Source: JAABTH01 sp964390725
GTDB taxonomy: Bacteria; Bacillota; Dethiobacteria; DTU022
NCBI GenBank assembly: GCA_964390725.1
Contig: CAYMIW010000028.1
Coordinates: forward strand, 1 to 40,996
Length of the DNA: 40,996 nucleotides
Direction of reading: 5' to 3'
A program made the position numbers and the translations under genes. Below, one piece after another: positions 1-10,228 of this stretch (the first letter of the stretch is position 1; each line of letters opens with the position of its first letter). The notes below the pieces were generated by a model that did not search any database, was not told where the DNA came from, and was given only the letters and a program-made list of their open reading frames with translations.

Positions 1-3000
1 CCAATGCTTCTTCTGTAACCACAACTCTGCTGTTATCGCCAAGATAAGCCCTGACAACCGGTTTGGCAGTAACTTTCGCCATGTTAAGCGATCCGCCTGC
101 CAGAAGACCACCCGTTGCAGCACGGGCTTTAACAATAATTTCTTCACTGGAATCAGCTTCAACAGCTATATTTTCAGCCCTGATCCTGCTGTAATCACCG
201 CTGTAAGCCAGGGTCGTTTCTGACGTATTGACAATGCCAATTGCTGCGCCGATTCCTACCGCGCCAACAGCAATATTTCCAATTTCAACATTAACTTTAA
301 CGATATCACTGGCCTTGATCAGCAAGTCTCCTCCACTGACCAGTTCAACCCCAGAACCAGACCCTCCGGCGGCAGCGATAAAAGCGGCGGTTATTCTCAT
401 GCTGGTATCCAGGTTCGGATCAAGCGCTTCATCTAAATCAGGCATAACCATGCTGTTCAGCTTGTTAAAGGCATAATCACCGACTGATCCTCCGGGTAGC
501 CTGCTTTTTCGGGTTCCATCATCATCGTAATAGAGACTGCCGTCTGTAGAAATATCGTTGTCAAGCTGATCGATGAGCTCGCTGTTAAATTCACCTGCAC
601 CGTCCTGATCTATCGGGGTACCAATTGTCACAATCGAGATGGCTCCCGACAAACCAAGCAGACCGGCACCGGCAGAAACTACATTAGTATTTACCGTCTT
701 GTTTGACAGCGCTTCAAGAGTGATGTCGCCGGCGGCAAAGATTTTACTGCCCGCGCCGATCCAGGACACGGTCCGGTTCTGAATGCTGATATAGTCGAGG
801 GCAGCGCCAAAACCCGCTGCTAAACCGGCACCCAGCGAACCACAGCTTGTATCGACCTCAGTCTTATTATCAGTTTTAACCAATACACTCTGGTTGCTTC
901 CTGCTGCCCTGTAACCAGGGTCCTGGTTTACCAGGCAATTGTCTATATATGCTTCCGTATTAGTTTCAATTAAGGTAACCGACACCGCACCGGCTACCCC
1001 GGCGGTACCGCCAATGCCGGCGGTGCCGACTACAACCGTAACATTATCCCTGGTCCGGGCCAGAATCTCAATCGCCCCTGTTGTATTCAGTTCTGCATCG
1101 CTGGCCCCGGCGTAAGCCGAATTTTTCAAATCGCTAACTATAACCGACCCACCTGCACCGACAAAACCGGCAGCTGAAACGGTTCCAGCCAGAGCTTCAA
1201 TTTCAAGGTAGTGGCTGGCAAATATTTTGATCGTTCCTTCTGCATAAACTTTCGAACCTGCAAGATAAGCATCAGTTACATTCTCCATGGTCAGCACCGA
1301 AACTACACCGGCAATTGATACAGAGCCTGCCAACGAAGCCCCGGCTATGATAATACTTTGATCATTCACAGGGGCAAAGCGGTTATATGCGCCAATAATC
1401 AAGCCATCACGTGCGTAGACTACTGTTTCAATTTCATTGAGCTTATCAATGTAAGCCCGGGTCTGGTTCATAACCATGGTGACATCAACAGCAGCGCCAA
1501 TAGCCGCACCACCGGCGGCTAGGCTGCCGGTGTAAACTGAAATTGAGGTATCCTGGCCTGCCCGGACAATGACCATCGCGCCCTGTTCGTCAGCGCTGTT
1601 AATTAAAGAACCGGAAATATACGCCTCGGTAATATTTTCTATGATATTTGTGGAAACCTGGCCGCTTACAGAAATAAAGCCGCCACTGGCTGCACCTGAG
1701 TATACGGTCAGTTTTTCACTGTTATGGGCTACAACAGCCAGGCCTCTGGCTTGTTCATTTCCGACAATACCATCGTCATTCCACTTTTTAATAGTAATAG
1801 CATCTCCGTTGCCGCGGGCCTGAACGGTTGCATTATTAATGTAGGCATAAGTTTCATTTTCTAGGATATTAACTACAACAGCAGCACCGGCACCAACAAT
1901 TCCACCACCCATAGAACCACCGTAACTGTTCACTTCGTTCAGCGATTCAGCGAGCAGGTAAATACTCCCATCAGATGTAACCGTTGCACCATCAATATAA
2001 GCTGAAGTTATGTTTTCAATAATGTTAATTGCCGCTGTCCCCGAAACACCAACTTTAAGGGCAAAACTTCCACCGGCAACAATCGTATTAATAGTGCTGG
2101 CCGAGCGTGAATTAACAATAAGATTTCCGTCAGTTTCTACTGAAGAATCGTCCCCGTCGATATATGCTTTAACTGTATTCCTGATTTCATTATAGGAAGC
2201 AGCGGCACCGATTGCCGCTACCCCGGAGAAGTTAATCTGGCCTGATACAGAAATAATCCGGGAACGGTCAAAAGCTTCAATGACAATGCCGTCTCTTGAT
2301 GAACCACCTGCATTGTGGGCTTTAACCACACTATTTGAAATGTAAGCTAATATTTCATTATTGATCCAGTTAAGCGATACAGAACCGGCAGCTGAAAAGG
2401 TTCCCGCGCCGGCGATAGCGGCCGAAACAGTTTCAATACCGCTGGCGCTGTCAGCCAGAAGAACGACATCGTGGCCGGCTTCAACTGTGGAATTGATAAT
2501 TGCACTGCTATACTTGTTGCTGATGTGGTTAACGGCAATTACCGCGCCTACACCGGCCGTTCCGCCACCAGATACGGATCCGGCAATAGCCTGGATCGAA
2601 GTGAGACTATCGGGGCTGTTGGGATCGAATTCAAGATCTTCGTCTTCCGGATCCTCAAGATTGCCCTCTCCGTCAAAGGAGGATACTTCTTCCCTGCTTG
2701 ACTCAACCTGCAAAGCGCCGAGAGGAATAGTAGTCCGCTCAAGGGAAAGCGCTTTGATCACAACATCTTCAGAAGCAACAACAATTGCATTTTTAATATA
2801 AGCTTCTACTGTGCTGTAAATATAGTTGACTGAAACTGACCCCTGGATACCGGCCGCACCACCGACCGAAATACCGGCACTGATATTAAAGATAGCCGGG
2901 TCTGCAGTAGCAACAAGGTTAACCGAACCTTCACCTGATTCAACCAGGGAATTAAGGATATAAGCGCTGACCCTGGTACTATCAGTAAATGTAGGCTGAT

Positions 3001-6000
3001 TATAGTCGAAATCTTCTTCTACCGGTTCCGCGTCAGGGTCACCGGAATCACTATCAGTCACTTCACTATTGTTTGCCGGATTACCAGGGTTACCACCGGC
3101 AATATTTCCCCGGCCGATAAAGTTAACCGCAACCGCCGCACCTGCTCCTCCAAGACCGGCCCCGGAAATATTACCGGCGATAGAGCTGATTGCTGAACGG
3201 TCGATTGCTCTCAAATCTACATTATATTTAGCCCAAACTTTTCTATCTGATCCGCTGCTGTTAATAATCGCCGCGCTAACGTTGGTATAAATCCAGTTGA
3301 CCGAAACTGCTCCGTTAGCAGCCACCTTACCGGCAAACCCACCGGCAGCGCTGATGCTTTTAATAATCGCGTCAGATTCGGCTTTAATTTCAATCGAACC
3401 TTCAGCCGTTTCAACACGGGAGCTGTCAATATAAGCAAACACTGTATGCGGGCTGCTGTCAGTCCCGATATAGTTAACCGCTACCGAAGCGCCAATTGCC
3501 GCAACCGCTCCGCCACCAACAGCTCCGGAGAGAGATGATATTTCTGAACGGTCAACTGCAGTGATCCTTACTCCCCGGTCGGCTTCAACCTGGGAGCCTT
3601 TTATAAAAGCAGAAACTACATTACTGATTCTATTGATAGCCACAGAACCGTTTACTGAAACTTTGCCAATACCACCACCGGCAACAATGTTCGTTATTTC
3701 CGACTCAGAAAAGGCAGTTAGTGTTAGCCAACCACTTGTTGTCACATCGGATTCACTTTCAATAGCCGCTTTAACCAGGTTACTGATTTCATTGTAAGCC
3801 GCAGCAGCGCCGATTGCTGTCATCCCGACATTAATCTGGCCTGATAAAGCCCTGATTACTGAAGTATCCTGAGCTGTAAGGTTAACACCGGGATAGTAGT
3901 TTTCTTCAGCATTGGCAGCGGCAGTAGTATTGGAAATAACTGTGCTTTCGCTGATTATTGCATTAACCCGGTTATTGATAAAGTTCGTGGAAACAGCCCC
4001 GGCAAAGGCCAGTTTTCCGGCCCCGGCCAGCGCTGCTGAAACAGTTTCGATTGAAGCCCGGGAATCGCTTAAAAGGGTGACACTGCCCCGGTTTGCTGTA
4101 ACTGTTGAGTTGTTGACAATACCTGTCTCAAAATTATTAACAATATGGTTTACGGCCAAGGCTACGCCTACCCCGGCTTTTCCCCCACCGGCTATTGCCC
4201 CGGCCAACGACTGTATTGAAGATATGGCCCTCTCGCCGCTGTTATCGTAATCCGGGTCTTCATTGTCATCACCATCATAAATAACAACCGGGGTCGAATC
4301 AGATTCAACCTGCAGCGCTCCCTGCGGTATATCATTTCGCTTAAGCGACAGTGTTTGCAGAATTACACAATCATCGGCATTAACTTCAGACCCGTTTATT
4401 TGGGCTAACAGGTTATTGAATATGTAGTTTACCGAAACTGAACCCTGCACACCGGCGGTTCCACCGATAGCCGCCCCGGCAGTTATGTTAAAAATAGAGT
4501 AATAGGCAGTAGCAGAAAGTATGACCGAGCCTTCTGTTGATAAAACTTCTGAATTAATGATATAAACCGAGACTGCTCCTGAAGTTACCTCATCTTCGGG
4601 AGCATCATATTCATAGGCACTGTCAGGGATATCTTCGTCTTCACCTTCGTTAATTATTGGTTGTCCATCATCATCAACATCAACAGCATCCCCAACATCA
4701 AATGCTGAATCAATCTGTTCTTCCGAGGCTTTACCAATAAAATTAACCGAAACAGCAGCGCCAATGCCGACCTTTCCGGCACCGGCAACATTACCGGCAA
4801 TAACACTGATCGCCGAATTGTCTGTTGCACTCAGCTTCAGATCATCTCGCGACTGCACAAGAAGGCGTTCAGGATCGCCGCTTTCACCACGGCTGTTCGA
4901 TATATAAGCTTCAAGGTTATTGTAAATGAGGTTTGTCGATACAGCACCGTTGGCGGCAACCTTTCCGGATGCACCACCGGCAGCTGAGATACTTTTAATT
5001 ACTGAATCAGACTGGGCCTTAATTTCAACCGACCCTTCCGCTGCAACTACCCGGGAGCTGTCAATATAAGCTGCAGTATGGTTCGGCCGGTCACCAATAT
5101 GATCACCGATTTTATTTACCGCCACAGCAGCGCCGACCGCTGCCGTCTTCGCACCGGCAAGAGCCCCGGCAATTGAAGAAATTTCCGCATTATTAAGTGC
5201 TGTTATATATACATTCTGATCGGCTATAACTGTCGAGTCGGTGATGTAAGCAGTGGTGCTCATGGTAGTATCATTGTAGCTGACCGACCCGGCCAGGGCA
5301 GCGTTTTTCGCGCCGGCCGCCCCTGCTGCCAGGGCCCAGATTTCAGCTTCGTTAACAGCATCCAGTTTAACCATACCGGTCGTATTAAGCTGCGAATTGC
5401 TGACATAGGCGCTGACCTGGCCGTCAATTTCGTTCCAGGCTACCGCCGCGCCGAGGCCTGCTTTGCCCGCCCCGCCGATCGCCCCGGCTATGGTAAAGAT
5501 TTCTGATTGATTGGCTGCTAAAAGAGTAACGTTTCCGCTGTATCGTTCTTCTACTGCTTTATCGCGATAATATGAATCTATTATCGCCGCTTTAATAATG
5601 CCCTCCAGCTTGTTAATCGCCACCGTGCCGGAAGCGCCAACATAGCTGTCACTGCTGGCGACTCCTATTGACGCAACCACGGCAAAAATATAACCGCTGT
5701 TACCCGCTTCAAGCTGCAAATTACCTTCAATGTCCAGCTCAGACCCCGATATAGTTGTAGTGGTTTTATTGTTAATTTCATTATAGGCAACCGAAGCGCC
5801 AACACCGGCCTTACCCCCGTAGCTGGCCGCCCCGGCAACCACAAAGATCAGGCTGTCGTCGGAAGCGATAAGCGTAACATCTCCGGCCGAAACAAGGGTT
5901 GCCTGGTCAAGCAGGGCCTTGGTCAGGTTATCGATTATGTTCACCGAAACCGAGCCGGCCCCGGCATATCCGTCATCCCCGGTAGCCAGTGAACCACCGG

Positions 6001-9000
6001 CGCTGAAAGCCCAAATATTACCCTGGCGGTCAGCGATAATTGTCAGGGATTCAAGGTTAAGATCTGCACTGCTAACCAGGGCAATAGTCTTTCCACTGAG
6101 ATTATTCTGGCTGTATGAGCCGGCAATTCCAATAGAAGTTCCATCAGTGGTTAAAATTGCTGCCGAACCGGAAGCAGAAATTATGCAGGTTACGTTGCTG
6201 CTTTCAACATTAAGGGCTGCGGCGTTAATTTGGCCGCGATCATTGACCACCGCAATCACCACATCGGTAATCTTGTTCAGGGAAACATCACCCGACACAC
6301 CCAGACCAAAGCTGCCCTGGCTGCTGCCGCTGCCGGTATTGCCCGACTGTGGAGACCCGGATGTAAGGCTGCTTGTGTTTTGCGGTTGACCGGAGCTGCT
6401 ATCAGAAATTTTTGTCCCGGCCAGGGAGAAAGCATAAATAGCCCCGTCCGCCAAAGCAGTTACATTGAAATCACCGGAAAGATCAATTGCCGATTCAGGT
6501 GAATCATAGCTTTTTTTCTCGCCCAAACCGGCCAACACTTCACGGTTTAAACTGTTGATTGATACCGAAGCGCCAATCCCGACGTTTTCACCCTTGATAA
6601 TATTACCAACCAAATTGATATGACTGGTTTTATCTTTAGCATTCAGGTCGAGAGTGCCACCGTTAAGGGTAACACCATTTTCCGCCTTGGCAATTGTTTT
6701 GTTCTGCTGTTTATTGAGGCTGAAAGAGCCGCCTACTGCAACCTTTTCAGCCGTTCCCCCCGATTGCACAAAACTGAAGTTTTCTGTCTTTGCCAGGGCA
6801 TTAATTAAAATTCCTCCGTCAGACCCGCTGCTGATCGATGCCCCTTCTTCGACCAGGGCAACTGCCTGGTTATCAATAAAAATCAGCAGAACACTGCCGC
6901 CGAAACCGGCCTTCCCACCGTCAGTACCTTCCGGGTCCGGCAGGCTCAGATCATTTTCTGCATCGGGCAGGTCAAAATCAAAAAGACCGGCGATGTTGAC
7001 CAGCTGCAGGAGGATCTCTGCATTCAGGTTAACTGACTGGGCTTCAGATTGATAGAGCCCTTCTTCACCCTGGTTGATCAGTGCCCCGCTGCCGATCAAA
7101 GCCTCGGCTTTATTAGTCAAATCCAGGTAGGTGACCGCCCCGGCAAAACCGACCGATTCTGCTTCACCGGTGCTGCGCACCCAGCTGTTGATCAGTGAAC
7201 CTACCAGGCCAAGTTTTTCTTTCAGGGCAGTTTCAAGATTGTCTTTCAAATCGGCCAATCCTTCAAAATCATCGGGATTGGCCAGGGCATCATAGATAAC
7301 ATTCAACTCATCGCTGAAATCAATTAAATCAGCTGGATCAACCAGGAAAGGATAAGCTGTTTTAGCGCTGACTAAAGTCTCCCGGGCTGCATCGGTCTGA
7401 GCTTCACCGCTGATCTCTGCCTTAGCGCTGTTTTCAATTAAAGCAACACCTACGGCAAGGCTGGCCGAAACATGGGGCGAAGGGTCGTCATCGCCAGCGC
7501 TTTCATTGTTCGTAGAACTTTCCACTTCAATTTTAAATTTCTCTGTCAGATCAGCCTTTACAGTAAAATCAGCGCCGGATTTTAGCACCGCACTGCTGCC
7601 AACTGTAGCCAGCACTTCATTTTTCACTTCCATATAAGCGGCTGAGCCGGCAAAGGCAAAATATTCATTTAGAGTAACTCCACTATCTTCTGCATCTTCA
7701 TCTTCGTCAGCTTTACCGGAAACTTTACCGCTGATAAAACCTATAATATCTGCAAAGGGCAGTGAATCGTTGGTTGCCTCTTCTGAGGAGCTCTCTTCAT
7801 CCCCGCTTTCTCCATCCTCGCCTTCATCCACCGCAGCGTTTGCTTTTACAGTTTCTTTACTGGTCAGTTTTGCAGTTATCCCAATACCTTCTGCCAGTTC
7901 TTCAGGATCTCCGGAAGTAATTGTTCTACCTGCTGCAGTCAGGATTCCATTCACCACTGCCTGCACATCACCATCTTTAAAGCTTAAAGCAACCGCAGCA
8001 CCGAAGATGCCCCCATCATACATTCCTGCAGTTGCGGTGGCGTAGTTTTGACTGTCTCCAGTGGCAATAACGTTTATATTACCGCCTGTGGAGGTAATAA
8101 TAGCTCCTTCACCAATTAGTACATTAGAAACCAGGTTGCTCTCTGCCATGGCAAAAGCGACGGAAATAATGTTTGCCTCGTCTGGTAGTGGGCCCATATC
8201 GTTTTTAGTTTTTGCTTCTACCATAGAAACGGCTGTGCTGTCTGACTTGATTAAAACATCACCGCCGGCATTTAGTTCTGCCCCGCCGATTGAAACCACC
8301 GCCGCTGCATCAGCCTTGCTGTAACCGGCGCTTAAAACTGTAAAGCCGGTATTAATCGTCGCATCCGCCTTTGCTTCTGCTAAAATTGTCAACTCATTTG
8401 CCGCAGTAATCACCACGTTATCACTGATGATTATTTGTGCGTCGGCGGACTTAAGTATTGCAAATAAATCAAGGGGAGCTGAAGGGTCGCTAAGCATATC
8501 TTCCAGGGCTCCGATTAATACTTCATTGAAACCAAGGTCGCTCTGTTCAGTTTCCGGAACCATGGCATGCGCCCTGGCAATCAGTTCAACATTGCGGCCG
8601 ATAATCTGTGCCCCGTTTAAGACCCGAATTATTGCTGAAGCGCTTTCTGCATCCTCACCGGCAATATCTTCAGCAGTGATCGAAATATCATAATTTGTTG
8701 ACCCGTCAATAACCGTGCCTTCTTCGATGGTGATCAATCTAGCTTTCGCCGCCAGGTTAGACTCAAGTGTATGCTCACCGCGAATGCTGTAAGCAGCATC
8801 GGGGCGATAGCTGATATGATCAAGCTGTTCGGTTTTCTCAACGATGAAAGGATCATCATCAGAACCTACACCCTGATTAACACTAACCGTCGGCTCCAGG
8901 TGATCTGCATGAGGATTGTTTACAGTTGTGCCGACCATCGCACCTGTTTCAGATCCACCATCAGTCAGTACATTTTCATCGCTGTCCCGGGCATCGGTCC

Positions 9001-9997
9001 AAGCGTTAGTTTCAAAAGTATAAACCCCCGGCGTTGATGGAGTATCGGCAGTAAAGCTTATTGAGACAGACTCGCCAAACACCAGGTAATCATTGATAGT
9101 TTCGGCAAATAAGTTCAGATATGTAAGAAGGCTATCTGAATCAAAATTAATACTATGACGCCAGTTTTTTGATCCGCTGCCGTCCTGCGTAGTGACATTA
9201 ATCCCGGCGAATTTTACATCCTGGAAACCTTCCGGGATAATCATCCGGGCCGAACCAAGGGTCTGATCACCCTCGTTTAGTTCGGTAAAAGTAATGGTAA
9301 AAAATTGATCCTGCGCATTAACGGATACAACCCTCTGCTCGTCAGGAATTTCAGCAATATATGAATTTCCTTCCTGATTCTCTTCAGTTGGTTCATCGTT
9401 GTTTTCATGATCAGGTTCAGGTTCTTCACTCTCGCTTCCATCAGGTTCTCCATCAACCTGTCCGGACGAATCTGCAGGTTCACCCACCATATCACTACCC
9501 GGATCATCGGCGCTGTTATTCCCGGCAGATTGATCTCCTCCCGGGGAAGCATCTTCTGGTCCGTTGCTATCATCTGATTCTGGTTCAATAGAAGAACCGC
9601 CCTGTTCAGCTCCTTCACTGCCTGTTTCCGGAGCGGGCGGTTCACTTATTTGTGGATTATCATTATTATCGACTTGGGTAAAGCTTTGTTCAGTTGTTAT
9701 ATCATTACCATTTGATATTGGCTCTGTTGTTGTATCCGGCGTGTTCTGGCTACTTGTTCCCCCGTTTGAGCTACTGTCAGGATTAAAGCTGCCTGATTCA
9801 GAAGATCCGCTATCACTAATGCTGTTATCCATGGTCCCGGCTGTATCTCCGGAATCAGAATTCCCGGTGTTGTCGCCTTCTGCATATGCAACCTGGGCCG
9901 GCATGATCAACAAAAAAAGTAAAATTGTAAGCACCAGTAACAGGGATAAAGGATAATTGATATTGCGGCGAGGTTTCGCAATTAATATACTGAACAA
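1..9997 (-). CDS. Giant exported repeat protein (LktA/filamentous-adhesin-like), 3' end outside window
   Basis: The reading frame stays open from a TTG start at 9997 to the window edge: 3,332 codons with no stop noticed in the parts translated, C-terminus missing. The start is chosen because an AGGAG lies 9 nt upstream and an in-frame TAA lies just before that. Residues 1-39 form a signal peptide (RR-containing n-region, hydrophobic 16-33, AYA cleavage site). Residues about 40-212 are a Ser/Asp/Glu/Gly/Pro-rich linker. About 230-375 looks globular. From about 380 on come many degenerate units of about 55-70 residues alternating a Gly/Ala-rich hydrophobic stretch (AGAGKAGVGAAVAVN type) with an 'N.AYI..S.V....G.V.L.A' strand pattern, as in beta-helical surface adhesins and Fusobacterium leukotoxin LktA-like proteins. 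Cys is nearly absent. Role inferred: cell-surface adhesion or matrix. The anchor (SLH, LPXTG or other) would be in the unseen C-terminus. One antisense frame stays ORF-rich along the whole length, which argues against frameshifts. Confidence 0.85.
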   Translation of the reverse strand, partial: MFSILIAKPRRNINYPLSLLLVLTILLFLLIMPAQVAYAEGDNTGNSDSGDTAGTMDNSISDSGSSESGSFNPDSSSNGGTSSQNTPDTTTEPISNGNDITTEQSFTQVDNNDNPQISEPPAPETGSEGAEQGGSSIEPESDDSNGPEDASPGGDQSAGNNSADDPGSDMVGEPADSSGQVDGEPDGSESEEPEPDHENNDEPTEENQEGNSYIAEIPDEQRVVSVNAQDQFFTITFTELNEGDQTLGSARMIIPEGFQDVKFAGINVTTQDGSGSKNWRHSINFDSDSLLTYLNLFAETINDYLVFGESVSISFTADTPSTPGVYTFETNAWTDARDSDENVLTDGGSETGAMVGTTVNNPHADHLEPTVSVNQGVGSDDDPFIVEKTEQLDHISYRPDAAYSIRGEHTLESNLAAKARLITIEEGTVIDGSTNYDISITAEDIAGEDAESASAIIRVLNGAQIIGRNVELIARAHAMVPETEQSDLGFNEVLIGALEDMLSDPSAPLDLFAILKSADAQIIISDNVVITAANELTILAEAKADATINTGFTVLSAGYSKADAAAVVSIGGAELNAGGDVLIKSDSTAVSMVEAKTKNDMGPLPDEANIISVAFAMAESNLVSNVLIGEGAIITSTGGNINVIATGDSQNYATATAGMYDGGIFGAAVALSFKDGDVQAVVNGILTAAGRTITSGDPEELAEGIGITAKLTSKETVKANAAVDEGEDGESGDEESSSEEATNDSLPFADIIGFISGKVSGKADEDEDAEDSGVTLNEYFAFAGSAAYMEVKNEVLATVGSSAVLKSGADFTVKADLTEKFKIEVESSTNNESAGDDDPSPHVSASLAVGVALIENSAKAEISGEAQTDAARETLVSAKTAYPFLVDPADLIDFSDELNVIYDALANPDDFEGLADLKDNLETALKEKLGLVGSLINSWVRSTGEAESVGFAGAVTYLDLTNKAEALIGSGALINQGEEGLYQSEAQSVNLNAEILLQLVNIAGLFDFDLPDAENDLSLPDPEGTDGGKAGFGGSVLLIFIDNQAVALVEEGASISSGSDGGILINALAKTENFSFVQSGGTAEKVAVGGSFSLNKQQNKTIAKAENGVTLNGGTLDLNAKDKTSHINLVGNIIKGENVGIGASVSINSLNREVLAGLGEKKSYDSPESAIDLSGDFNVTALADGAIYAFSLAGTKISDSSSGQPQNTSSLTSGSPQSGNTGSGSSQGSFGLGVSGDVSLNKITDVVIAVVNDRGQINAAALNVESSNVTCIISASGSAAILTTDGTSIGIAGSYSQNNLSGKTIALVSSADLNLESLTIIADRQGNIWAFSAGGSLATGDDGYAGAGSVSVNIIDNLTKALLDQATLVSAGDVTLIASDDSLIFVVAGAASYGGKAGVGASVAYNEINNKTTTTISGSELDIEGNLQLEAGNSGYIFAVVASIGVASSDSYVGASGTVAINKLEGIIKAAIIDSYYRDKAVEERYSGNVTLLAANQSEIFTIAGAIGGAGKAGLGAAVAWNEIDGQVSAYVSNSQLNTTGMVKLDAVNEAEIWALAAGAAGAKNAALAGSVSYNDTTMSTTAYITDSTVIADQNVYITALNNAEISSIAGALAGAKTAAVGAAVAVNKIGDHIGDRPNHTAAYIDSSRVVAAEGSVEIKAQSDSVIKSISAAGGASGKVAANGAVSTNLIYNNLEAYISNSRGESGDPERLLVQSRDDLKLSATDNSAISVIAGNVAGAGKVGIGAAVSVNFIGKASEEQIDSAFDVGDAVDVDDDGQPIINEGEDEDIPDSAYEYDAPEDEVTSGAVSVYIINSEVLSTEGSVILSATAYYSIFNITAGAAIGGTAGVQGSVSVNYIFNNLLAQINGSEVNADDCVILQTLSLKRNDIPQGALQVESDSTPVVIYDGDDNEDPDYDNSGERAISSIQSLAGAIAGGGKAGVGVALAVNHIVNNFETGIVNNSTVTANRGSVTLLSDSRASIETVSAALAGAGKLAFAGAVSTNFINNRVNAIISESTVISNTTAAANAEENYYPGVNLTAQDTSVIRALSGQINVGMTAIGAAAAYNEISNLVKAAIESESDVTTSGWLTLTAFSESEITNIVAGGGIGKVSVNGSVAINRISNVVSAFIKGSQVEADRGVRITAVDRSEISSLSGAVGGGAVAAIGASVAVNYIGTDSSPHTVFAYIDSSRVETAEGSIEIKAESDAIIKSISAAGGFAGKVAANGAVSVNWIYTNVSAAIINSSGSDRKVWAKYNVDLRAIDRSAISSIAGNISGAGLGGAGAAVAVNFIGRGNIAGGNPGNPANNSEVTDSDSGDPDAEPVEEDFDYNQPTFTDSTRVSAYILNSLVESGEGSVNLVATADPAIFNISAGISVGGAAGIQGSVSVNYIYSTVEAYIKNAIVVASEDVVIKALSLERTTIPLGALQVESSREEVSSFDGEGNLEDPEDEDLEFDPNSPDSLTSIQAIAGSVSGGGTAGVGAVIAVNHISNKYSSAIINSTVEAGHDVVLLADSASGIETVSAAIAGAGTFSAAGSVSLNWINNEILAYISNSVVKAHNAGGSSRDGIVIEAFDRSRIISVSGQINFSGVAAIGAAASYNEIRNTVKAYIDGDDSSVETDGNLIVNSRSASTINTIVAGGSFALKVGVSGTAAINIIENITSAYIDGATVTSDGSIYLLAESLNEVNSYGGSMGGGIVGAGAAVVVNILENETYAYINNATVQARGNGDAITIKKWNDDGIVGNEQARGLAVVAHNSEKLTVYSGAASGGFISVSGQVSTNIIENITEAYISGSLINSADEQGAMVIVRAGQDTSISVYTGSLAAGGAAIGAAVDVTMVMNQTRAYIDKLNEIETVVYARDGLIIGAYNRFAPVNDQSIIIAGASLAGSVSIAGVVSVLTMENVTDAYLAGSKVYAEGTIKIFASHYLEIEALAGTVSAAGFVGAGGSVIVSDLKNSAYAGASDAELNTTGAIEILARTRDNVTVVVGTAGIGGTAGVAGAVSVTLIETNTEAYIDNCLVNQDPGYRAAGSNQSVLVKTDNKTEVDTSCGSLGAGLAAGFGAALDYISIQNRTVSWIGAGSKIFAAGDITLEALSNKTVNTNVVSAGAGLLGLSGAISIVTIGTPIDQDGAGEFNSELIDQLDNDISTDGSLYYDDDGTRKSRLPGGSVGDYAFNKLNSMVMPDLDEALDPNLDTSMRITAAFIAAAGGSGSGVELVSGGDLLIKASDIVKVNVEIGNIAVGAVGIGAAIGIVNTSETTLAYSGDYSRIRAENIAVEADSSEEIIVKARAATGGLLAGGSLNMAKVTAKPVVRAYLGDNSRVVVTEEAL
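2180..5420 (-). repeat. Two-copy tandem super-repeat (about 1.6 kb each) inside the giant gene
   Basis: Copy A is about 2180-3790 and copy B about 3790-5420. Matching landmarks sit at a constant offset of about 1,600-1,640 bp: the 'IGAAA.YNEI' segment at about 2185 and 3785; the acidic spacer near 2640 and 4260; the second acidic spacer near 3010-3060 and 4590-4720; and the 'AYIDSSRV..AEGS' segment near 3430 and 5060. The order of sub-repeats is the same in both copies and the DNA is diverged but clearly alignable. Boundaries are approximate because they were read by eye. The copies encode about 535 residues each. Confidence 0.75.
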
Positions 9998-10106
9998 GGC
10001 GATCAACTCCTGGCTTAATTATTACTACTGTTGAAGCTACATTCCCTGAAGCAATTATTGCATATGCAAGTATAATTTGTGCTTATATCCATAAAATACC
10101 TTTATA

Positions 10107-10136
10107 AAAATATCATGTAATTCTCCCTTTTGTCAA
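10107..10136 (-). promoter_or_regulatory. Likely sigma-A promoter of the giant gene
   Basis: On the minus strand a perfect TTGACA (10136-10131) is followed after 18 nt by TATTTT (10112-10107), or after 17 nt by ATATTT. This leaves a leader of roughly 100 nt before the TTG start at 9997. A 12-bp palindrome TTGCATATGCAA (10058-10069) lies in this leader and might be a regulator site. The giant gene therefore seems to be transcribed separately from the sugar operon upstream. Confidence 0.5.
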
Positions 10137-10228
10137 TTAAAATAAACAGTTTTATACAGATAATAATATATAATCTGCCGGAAGAAAATGGAATGACAAA
10201 ATACAGACTGACCGATAAATTAGTGCAT

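Noticed and set aside
228..9956. Many plus-strand open frames of 60-156 codons (for example 2361-2801, 5919-6389, 9564-9956)
   Set aside because: Most share one antisense frame of the giant gene, have Ala/Pro/Ser/Thr-rich nonsense composition and lack ribosome binding sites; they are shadows of the repeat codon usage.
10157..10177. Imperfect hairpin in the gap after the GH13 gene as a terminator
   Set aside because: AT-only stem with mismatches and no clear U-run; too weak to call.
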